From the NCBI GenBank assembly GCA_913031205.1, contig CAJWEM010000001.1, positions 1 through 32,722 of the forward strand: DNA of 32,722 nucleotides. Direction: 5' to 3'. The notes under the pieces were generated by a model, which saw only the letters and a list, made by a program, of their open reading frames with translations, was not told the origin of the DNA and searched no databases. Each line of letters begins with the position of its first letter. Position 1 is the stretch's first letter. This document shows positions 18,783-24,753 of the stretch, piece by piece. This DNA comes from an uncultured Gammaproteobacteria bacterium (GTDB lineage Bacteria; Pseudomonadota; Gammaproteobacteria; Poriferisulfidales; GCA-002705445). A program made the position numbers and the translations under genes.

Positions 18783-19709
18783 ATGAAAAAAATTAAAGTT
18801 GCCGTTATTGGGGTTGGCTATCTCGGTAAGTTCCATGCTGAAAAATATAAAATTAATAAAAAAGTTGATTTAGTTGGTGTGGTCGATAGTAATAAAGAAA
18901 GACGTACTGAGATTTCAAAAAAGTTAAATGTGCTTCAATTCAGTAACTATAAAGAAGTTTTGCCAAAAGTTGATGCTGTATCAATTGCAGTACCAACAAA
19001 TCTTCACTATGAGATTGGTAAAATTTTCTTGGAAAACGGAAAGCATGTACTTTTAGAAAAACCTTTTACATCAACTTTGGCGCAGGCTAAAACACTTGGA
19101 AAAATTGCAGATAACAAAAAAATTATATTGCAGATAGGTCATCTCGAAAGATTCAATGAAGCTTTCTTAAAACTAGAAAATATTATTCAACGACCTTTGT
19201 TCATTGAATGCAACAGAATTTCACCTTTTAAAATAAGAGGTACCGAAGTAGATGTGATTATGGATCTGATGATTCATGATTTAGATATTATCTTAAAATT
19301 AAATAAGTCAAATATTAAAAATATCCAAGCCAAAGGAATAAAAGTTTTAACCAACAAAGCGGACATAGCGAACGCAAGAATAACCTTTGAGAATGGTTGT
19401 ATTTGTAATTTATCTTCTAGTAGAATAAGCGAAAAGGTAGAACGTAAAACTAGAATTTTTCAAAAAAATGCATATTTCTCGATAGATTATCAAACAAATA
19501 GGCTAGACACCTACACTAAGGAAAGTAATAAAAGTGTTCAAAGTATAAAAAGGAAATCATATCAATATGAAAATAATGATTCTTTAAAAAAAGAGATTGA
19601 AAGTTTTATTGATTGCGTAAAATCAAAAAAATCACCAATAGTAAGTTCAAAAGATGGTATAAATGCATTAAAATATGCTTTACAAATTTCAAATAAAATA
19701 AAAAGATGA
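18783..19709 (+). CDS. gnnA: Gfo/Idh/MocA oxidoreductase, probable UDP-GlcNAc 3-dehydrogenase (GnnA-like)
   Basis: Predicted to oxidise the 3-hydroxyl of UDP-GlcNAc with NAD(P)+, giving the 3-keto sugar aminated by the next gene. The 308-residue product has an N-terminal Rossmann fold with GVGYLGKFHAEKY (10-22), the family's LLEKPF (K93) and IGHLERFNEAF. In the C-terminal domain MIHDLDI holds the catalytic-region histidine H165. Gfo/Idh enzymes act on many sugars, so sequence alone does not fix the substrate. The assignment rests on context: 4-nt overlap with a DegT aminotransferase, which overlaps lpxB by 4 nt, all beside lpxA. In Acidithiobacillus ferrooxidans gnnA and gnnB lie between lpxA and lpxB and make UDP-GlcNAc3N for lipid A. 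An alternative is a Wlb/Wbp-type O-antigen sugar enzyme. Confidence 0.75.
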   Translation: MKKIKVAVIGVGYLGKFHAEKYKINKKVDLVGVVDSNKERRTEISKKLNVLQFSNYKEVLPKVDAVSIAVPTNLHYEIGKIFLENGKHVLLEKPFTSTLAQAKTLGKIADNKKIILQIGHLERFNEAFLKLENIIQRPLFIECNRISPFKIRGTEVDVIMDLMIHDLDIILKLNKSNIKNIQAKGIKVLTNKADIANARITFENGCICNLSSSRISEKVERKTRIFQKNAYFSIDYQTNRLDTYTKESNKSVQSIKRKSYQYENNDSLKKEIESFIDCVKSKKSPIVSSKDGINALKYALQISNKIKR

Positions 19710-20803
19710 TACCTCAGTTTGATTTAACAAAAGAATATGCTCTACTTGAAGAAGAAATTCAACATGAACTTAAAAAAGTTTTTGCAAAAACAAACTTTAT
19801 TGGTGGTGATAACGTAACTACTTTAGAGTCAAATATTGTAAAATATCTTGGTGTAAAGTACGCAATATCATGTAACTCTGGAACAGACGCGCTTCATTTC
19901 GCTTTAAAGTCTCTAAATATTGGTAAAGGTGACGAGGTAATAACTACACCTTTTACTTTTATTTCAACTCTTGAGGCGATCATGTACGTTGGTGCAAAAC
20001 CAGTTTTCGCAGACATTGAGTTAGATTCATATAATATTAGCAAGACGGAGATATTGAAAAAAATAAACAAAAAGACTAAGGCTATTATACCTGTTCATTT
20101 GTTTGGATATCCGTTTGATGTAAGAGATCTTAAAAGGGAAATAAATAATGATAAAATAAAAATTATTGAAGATTGTGCGCAAAGTTTTGGGTCGGGTATT
20201 AATTGCCAAAGAGTCGGTGGGATTGGAGATGTTGGATGCTTTAGCTTTTATCCGACTAAAAATTTAGGCTGTTATGGTGACGGAGGTATGATTACAACAA
20301 ATTCTGAGCAGGTCTTTGATATTGTTAAAAAGCTAAAGAATCATGGCTCATCAAAAAGGTATCATCATGATGTTATTGGTTATAATAGTAGACTTGATGA
20401 AATTCAGGCGGCTATCTTAAATATTAAATTGAAATACGTAGACCAATTTAATCTCATGAGAGTAAAAGTTGCAGATAAATACGATGAAAATCTTTCAGAT
20501 ATTAAGAATTTATCTTTACCGAAGAGGTCGAGAACAGGCCATCATGTCTTTCATCAATATACAATTTGTTCTCCAATTAGAGATAAAATAAAAGAGGGCT
20601 TAGAAAAAAAAGGTATCGGAACGGCAATATACTATCCAATATCCTTGGAAAAGCAAAAAGCTTATAAAAATCAATATAGTGAAAAAAATCGTTTTTCAAA
20701 TTCAAATAAGTTAACGAAAAATTGTTTATCCTTGCCAATGTATCCACATCTTCCAGAAGATCATATTCATATGGTTTGTAGTGCAATAAAAAAGATAATA
20801 TGA
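19706..20803 (+). CDS. gnnB: DegT/DnrJ/EryC1 aminotransferase, probable UDP-3-keto-GlcNAc transaminase (GnnB-like)
   Basis: A PLP-dependent sugar aminotransferase predicted to convert the 3-keto-UDP-GlcNAc from the upstream oxidoreductase to UDP-2-acetamido-3-amino-glucose (UDP-GlcNAc3N) with glutamate as amino donor. The 365 residues include NSGTDALHFAL (phosphate-binding region, 57-67), TPFTFISTLEAI, PVHLFGYPFDV, IIEDCAQSFGS (D156 pairs with the PLP ring nitrogen) and the PLP lysine K185 in FYPTKNLGCYGDGG. GYNSRLDEIQAAIL is the usual VIxNxRLDxxQAA motif. Length is typical. It overlaps both flanking genes by 4 nt, so all three proteins are likely made in step. Similar families (WbpE, FdtB, PseC) cannot be excluded by sequence; coupling to lpxB favours the lipid A role. 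Confidence 0.77.
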   Translation: MIPQFDLTKEYALLEEEIQHELKKVFAKTNFIGGDNVTTLESNIVKYLGVKYAISCNSGTDALHFALKSLNIGKGDEVITTPFTFISTLEAIMYVGAKPVFADIELDSYNISKTEILKKINKKTKAIIPVHLFGYPFDVRDLKREINNDKIKIIEDCAQSFGSGINCQRVGGIGDVGCFSFYPTKNLGCYGDGGMITTNSEQVFDIVKKLKNHGSSKRYHHDVIGYNSRLDEIQAAILNIKLKYVDQFNLMRVKVADKYDENLSDIKNLSLPKRSRTGHHVFHQYTICSPIRDKIKEGLEKKGIGTAIYYPISLEKQKAYKNQYSEKNRFSNSNKLTKNCLSLPMYPHLPEDHIHMVCSAIKKII

Positions 20804-21906
20804 GTATTAAAAAAAAAATATTAATAATTTCCGGAGAAGAGTCCGGAGATATGTATGCTGCTGATATAATCCAAAATTTTTCGGAAAAAAAAGATATCTC
20901 TTTTATCGGCATGGGATCTCATAAAATGAAAAATACGAATGCTCAAATTATTGTTGATTCATCAGATCTTGCTGTAGTTGGTTTTTTTGAAATTATCAAA
21001 CTCTATCCAAAACTAACAAATGCATTAAATACAATAAAAAAAACTATAAAAGATATTAAACCTGATTTAATAGTATTGATTGACTATCAAGAATTTAATT
21101 TCAAAGTTGCCAAATATGCCAAGCTAAAAGGCTTTAAAGTTCTATTCTATATTAGCCCTCAAGTTTGGGCTTGGCGCGAAAGTAGAATAAAAAAAATAAA
21201 AAATTATATAGATACTATGGCTGTTATATTTCCTTTTGAAAAAAGTTATTATGAGAAATACAATGTTAAAGCGGTTTATGTTGGGCATCCTTTAATAGAA
21301 AGTGGTCTTTACAAAAAGTATGATTTGAAAAATGGTCGTTATATTGGATTCTTTCCTGGTAGTAGGATTAATGAGATAAAGAAACATGTGCCGTTAATTA
21401 AAAAAACTATTTATGAAATTAAAAAAAAATATCCTAATGAAAAATTTTTAATTTCAAAATCGAAAAATATCGATATTTCTTTTTATGAATCATATTTTAG
21501 AGAAGAAAAAAATGTTGAGATCATTGAAAGAGATAATATTTATGAAACGATCGAAATGTGTAAAGTTGCACTTGCAGCTTCAGGGACCATTACTTTGCAA
21601 TTGGCTTTGATGAATATCCCTATGTGTGTTTTTTATAAAGTCTCTTCCCTGACTTTTTTAATTGCTAAGTTACTTGTAAAAACAAATTTTATTTCCTTAG
21701 TTAATATAGTAATGGATAAAAGAATAGTTAAAGAATATATACAAAATGAAGCAAACGGAGAAAATTTATCTACTGAAATTTTCAAGCTAATTGAGGATAA
21801 AAATTATAAGAAATTAATGGTTGAAGAATTTATTCATCTAAGAAAGAAGTTAGAAGATGAGCCTTCTAAAATATCTATAAATGAACTAATTTTCAAAATG
21901 TTATGA
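20800..21906 (+). CDS. lpxB: Lipid-A-disaccharide synthase LpxB
   Basis: LpxB joins 2,3-diacylglucosamine-1-phosphate and its UDP form into the beta-1,6 disaccharide of lipid A at the inner membrane surface. The 368-residue protein is a GT-B glycosyltransferase of family 19: N-terminal ISGEESGDMYAADII, then IDYQEFNFKVAKYAK, SPQVWAWRESRIKKIK, IFPFEKSYYEKY, YVGHPL, the nucleotide-binding FFPGSRINEI, and AASGTITLQLALMNIPM. E. coli LpxB is 382 residues. The ATG at 20800 overlaps the transaminase stop. It is on the plus strand, opposite to lpxA and rnhB, unlike the codirectional fabZ-lpxA-lpxB-rnhB order elsewhere. Its stop codon touches the lpxA stop with no base between. Confidence 0.96.
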   Translation: MSIKKKILIISGEESGDMYAADIIQNFSEKKDISFIGMGSHKMKNTNAQIIVDSSDLAVVGFFEIIKLYPKLTNALNTIKKTIKDIKPDLIVLIDYQEFNFKVAKYAKLKGFKVLFYISPQVWAWRESRIKKIKNYIDTMAVIFPFEKSYYEKYNVKAVYVGHPLIESGLYKKYDLKNGRYIGFFPGSRINEIKKHVPLIKKTIYEIKKKYPNEKFLISKSKNIDISFYESYFREEKNVEIIERDNIYETIEMCKVALAASGTITLQLALMNIPMCVFYKVSSLTFLIAKLLVKTNFISLVNIVMDKRIVKEYIQNEANGENLSTEIFKLIEDKNYKKLMVEEFIHLRKKLEDEPSKISINELIFKML

Positions 21907-22701
21907 TTATTCATCTTGCTTTGATGATTGGATTACACCTCTATCGCTCTTCTCGATAAAGTTTAATAAGATTGATACTTCTTCAAAATCTTTACTGAGA
22001 GCTTCAAGTTCTTTTGTGTTTGTTGGATTATTACTTGAACGAAAGATTAATTTGTATGCTTTATGAAGAGCATTAATTGTTTGTTGGTCAAAATTATTTC
22101 TTCTTAATCCTTCTCTATTTAAGCCATGTGTTTTTGCAAAACTTCCAGTTGCTAGTAAATAAGGTGGTAAGTCTTGATTAAGTGCCGCTCCCATTCCCGC
22201 AAATGAATAATTTCCTATTCTACAAAATTGATGAATTAGTACATATCCAGCAAGAACAATATTATTTCCCATTTCAACATGTCCAGCCAAAGATGTTGCG
22301 TTTGACATTACATTGTAATCTCCCACGACACAATCATGAGCTATATGCACGTAAGCCATAATCCAATTATTATTTCCAACACGCGTAATTGATTTGCCTC
22401 CTGCTCTGGTACCTCTATTAATTGTGCAATATTCTCTTATTGTGTTTCCTGAGCCAATTATTAATTTACAATCTTCCCCTTCATATTTTTTGTCTTGAGG
22501 AATTTCTGCTAGGGATGCAAATTGATAGATTTTATTTTTTTCTCCTATTTCGCAATCACTGGTTATAACAACGTGAGGTCCTATTACTGTATCTTGTCCA
22601 ATTTTAACATTCGGACCAACAACGGTATAAGCGCCAATTTCCACTGATGGATGAATATCGCAAGATTTATCTATTATTGCTGTCTGATGAATTTTTGACA
22701 A
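21907..22701 (-). CDS. lpxA: UDP-GlcNAc (or GlcNAc3N) acyltransferase LpxA
   Basis: LpxA transfers a 3-hydroxyacyl chain from ACP to position 3 of UDP-GlcNAc, the first lipid A step. I place the start at TTG 22701 (AGGA seven bases upstream, SKIHQTAIID matching the family N-terminus); the frame stays open to a GTG at 22743 inside fabZ. The 264 residues form a left-handed beta helix of hexapeptide repeats, then a helical C-terminus (INALHKAYKLIFRS). Substrate residues corresponding to E. coli Q73, D74, K76 and catalytic H125 are all present (Q69, D70, K72, H122 in YVHIAHDC). At the acyl-length position, E. coli G173, it has M170 (FAGMGAALNQD), as in Pseudomonas aeruginosa LpxA, which prefers C10. 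With GnnA/GnnB nearby, the acceptor may be UDP-GlcNAc3N (inference). Confidence 0.95.
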   Translation of the reverse strand: MSKIHQTAIIDKSCDIHPSVEIGAYTVVGPNVKIGQDTVIGPHVVITSDCEIGEKNKIYQFASLAEIPQDKKYEGEDCKLIIGSGNTIREYCTINRGTRAGGKSITRVGNNNWIMAYVHIAHDCVVGDYNVMSNATSLAGHVEMGNNIVLAGYVLIHQFCRIGNYSFAGMGAALNQDLPPYLLATGSFAKTHGLNREGLRRNNFDQQTINALHKAYKLIFRSSNNPTNTKELEALSKDFEEVSILLNFIEKSDRGVIQSSKQDE

Positions 22702-22711
22702 ATTAAGTTTC

Positions 22712-23170
22712 CTATTTTTTTTCTGGTAATTCTTTAAAACCACACATTAATTCTGCAGAGGCTGCAACTTCATTATCTACAGTAGCAAGTGCGTCAAAAA
22801 CTGCAAACCCCTGCTTACTTTTTGTCATAACTACTTTTAAAAGAATTGAGTCGCCCGGCACGACTGGTTTTTTGAATCTCGCTTTATCAATACCTACAAA
22901 TAAGTATAAGCTTTCGTTTGGAGGACATAAACTTGGAGTCTTAAAAACAAGAAGCCCAGATGCTTGCGCTAAAGCTTCTAAAATAAGAACTCCAGGCATA
23001 ACTGGGTAGCCAGGGAAATGCCCGTTGAAAAAAGGTTCGTTAAAAGTGACATTTTTCTGGCATACAATAGACTCGCCTTCTTTGAATTCTGAAATTTTAT
23101 CAACTAAAAGAAATGGATATCTATGGGGTAAGAGATTCATTATCTCTAAAATATCTCCTTTTTTTTCCAA
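22712..23170 (-). CDS. fabZ: 3-hydroxyacyl-ACP dehydratase FabZ
   Basis: FabZ dehydrates 3-hydroxyacyl-ACP in fatty-acid elongation and so competes with LpxA and LpxD for the same acyl-ACPs. The hot-dog-fold protein (152 residues; E. coli 151) has NLLPHRYPFLLVDKI, the catalytic histidine H51 in NGHFPGYPVMPGVL and E65 in LILEALAQ, equivalent to E. coli H54 and E68. The start is TTG at 23170 with a good AGGAG eight bases upstream, and the N-terminus length fits; an ATG ten codons later would cut into the first helix. It lies between lpxD (27-bp gap) and lpxA (10-bp gap with the start used here), the conserved order. Confidence 0.97.
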   Translation of the reverse strand: MEKKGDILEIMNLLPHRYPFLLVDKISEFKEGESIVCQKNVTFNEPFFNGHFPGYPVMPGVLILEALAQASGLLVFKTPSLCPPNESLYLFVGIDKARFKKPVVPGDSILLKVVMTKSKQGFAVFDALATVDNEVAASAELMCGFKELPEKK

Positions 23171-23197
23171 TTATACTGCTCCTAGTAATTTTATTTT

Positions 23198-24196
23198 TTA
23201 TTTTTTATTTTTTATTTTTAAAAACAATTCGTTTAACTTCTTAAATCTCGCAGCACTTTTTAGCCATTGCTCATTTGTCATTAATGGTGTGCCTGACGAA
23301 TATATTCCAGCATTATTGATATTACATGAAACTTTAGTCATTCCAGTAATTTGTACATTATCACATATTTTAATGTGTCCCTGAATCCCAGCACCGCCTC
23401 CAATTGTGCAATTTTTTCCAATTTTCGCGCTACCAGCAATTCCCACACAACCCGCTATCGCTGTATTATCACCAATATGCACATTATGTGCGATCTGAAT
23501 TTGATTGTCTATTTTAACTCCGTTCCCAATGAATGTGTCATCAAGTGTGCCTCTGTCAATTGATGTATTTGATCCAATTTCAACATCATCTCCGATTTGA
23601 ACGCCGCCAATTTGAGGTATTTTTACCCATTTTGATGATTCATTTAAATAGCCAAATCCGTCAGAGCCAATTACAGTACCTGAATGGACTACGAAATTTT
23701 TTCCAATTTTGACATTATTATAAATTGAGACATTTGGATTGAGATAAGCATTTGCTCCAATTATTACATTATCCCCAATGTAACAATTAGCCCCTATAAA
23801 TGAATCATCCCCAATTAATACGTTTTTTCCAATAACAACGTTTGGATTAATTGATAAATTTTTATTTAAATTCTTCGTTGCGCAAATAACAGATTTATCA
23901 ATACAATATTCATTTTTTTTATTTGAATTAAAAAGATGAGATATTTTTACAAAAAGTAAGTACGGGTCTTCTGTTATTATGACATTATGTTTAAAAGATT
24001 CAGAAAATTCTTTCTTTGTTATTATGGTTCTTGCCTTTGTTGTGCCAAGCATATTTAAAAATTTTTTATCTGATAAAAAAACAATACTTTTTTCAGTTGC
24101 ATTTCCTAAGCTTGAAACCTTATCAACAGTGTATTCCTCATCTCCTTTAACTTTGAAATTAAATATTTCTGATAGTTTTTTTAATGTGTAATTCAC
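23198..24196 (-). CDS. lpxD: UDP-3-O-acyl-glucosamine N-acyltransferase LpxD
   Basis: LpxD adds the second 3-hydroxyacyl chain, to N-2 of the UDP-glucosamine intermediate. The 332-residue product (E. coli 341) has an N-terminal uridine-binding domain, then a left-handed beta helix of hexapeptide repeats, with the catalytic histidine H237 in DNQIQIAHNVHIG (E. coli H239). GSDGFGY and GAGIQGHIKICDNVQITGM are typical, followed by IYSSGTPL and a C-terminal helix. The start is GTG at 24196, four bases after the skp stop, without an obvious Shine-Dalgarno, suggesting translational coupling to skp. Order skp-lpxD-fabZ-lpxA is conserved. Confidence 0.97.
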   Translation of the reverse strand: MNYTLKKLSEIFNFKVKGDEEYTVDKVSSLGNATEKSIVFLSDKKFLNMLGTTKARTIITKKEFSESFKHNVIITEDPYLLFVKISHLFNSNKKNEYCIDKSVICATKNLNKNLSINPNVVIGKNVLIGDDSFIGANCYIGDNVIIGANAYLNPNVSIYNNVKIGKNFVVHSGTVIGSDGFGYLNESSKWVKIPQIGGVQIGDDVEIGSNTSIDRGTLDDTFIGNGVKIDNQIQIAHNVHIGDNTAIAGCVGIAGSAKIGKNCTIGGGAGIQGHIKICDNVQITGMTKVSCNINNAGIYSSGTPLMTNEQWLKSAARFKKLNELFLKIKNKK

Positions 24197-24200
24197 AAAT

Positions 24201-24713
24201 CTATTTTGAATTGAATTTTTTTAGAACTTTTTCGGTAATATTAATTGACGATTTGTCACTTGCATAAGTAACATCTGCGTTTGTCATTATAAGATCATAA
24301 TTTCCCTTTTGAGCAATATCTAAAATCACTTCTTTAAGTCTATTTTCAATTTTACCAAGCTCGTCTCTTCTTCTTAACTTAAAATCTTCTTGTGCTTCAG
24401 TTGCGTCTCTCTTAAGATCTCTTTCCCCTTTTGTTATTTTTCTTTGAAGTGCAACAATTTGATCTTTTGACATAATGTCTGATTCTTTTTTTAATTTTTC
24501 TTTTTGTTTATTAATTTTTTTTGCTTTTGCCTCTAGTTGTTTATTACGAGGAGTAAACTCTTGTTCTAATTTTTTTTGTGCAGCTTTTGCTGCTGGTGAA
24601 TCGTTTAAAATTTTTGCAATATCTACATATCCTATCTTTAAATCGGCAGCGAAAGTCGGACTTGCTAAAAAAATTACAAAAAAGAATGTCAAAATATAAT
24701 GTATTTTTCTCAT
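24201..24713 (-). CDS. skp: Periplasmic chaperone Skp/OmpH
   Basis: Skp is a trimeric periplasmic holdase that carries unfolded outer-membrane proteins to the BAM complex. The 170-residue precursor has a signal peptide with a hydrophobic core at about 6-17 and probable cleavage after A22 (TFA/ADL). The mature start DLKIGYVDIAKILNDSPAAK is the family signature. Long lysine/glutamate-rich helices (about 45-125) form the tentacles, and YDLIMTNADVTYAS returns to the body. The ATG at 24713 is preceded by AGGGG. It lies 40 bp after bamA, its functional partner, in the conserved order. Confidence 0.93.
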   Translation of the reverse strand: MRKIHYILTFFFVIFLASPTFAADLKIGYVDIAKILNDSPAAKAAQKKLEQEFTPRNKQLEAKAKKINKQKEKLKKESDIMSKDQIVALQRKITKGERDLKRDATEAQEDFKLRRRDELGKIENRLKEVILDIAQKGNYDLIMTNADVTYASDKSSINITEKVLKKFNSK

Positions 24714-24753
24714 TTTTATTTACCCCTAAAAAAATTGATATCAATATTATAAA

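Noticed and set aside
20577..20912. 111-codon minus-strand frame across the transaminase-lpxB junction
   Set aside because: Overlaps conserved coding sequence of both genes and has no recognisable features.
22702..22743. GTG at 22743 as the lpxA start, overlapping fabZ by 32 nt
   Set aside because: Adds 14 basic residues not found in the family; TTG at 22701 has a ribosome site at the right distance and the family N-terminus.
24544..24744. 66-codon minus-strand frame overlapping the skp start
   Set aside because: Out-of-frame reading of the skp 5' region; the signal peptide and family signature fit the skp frame only.
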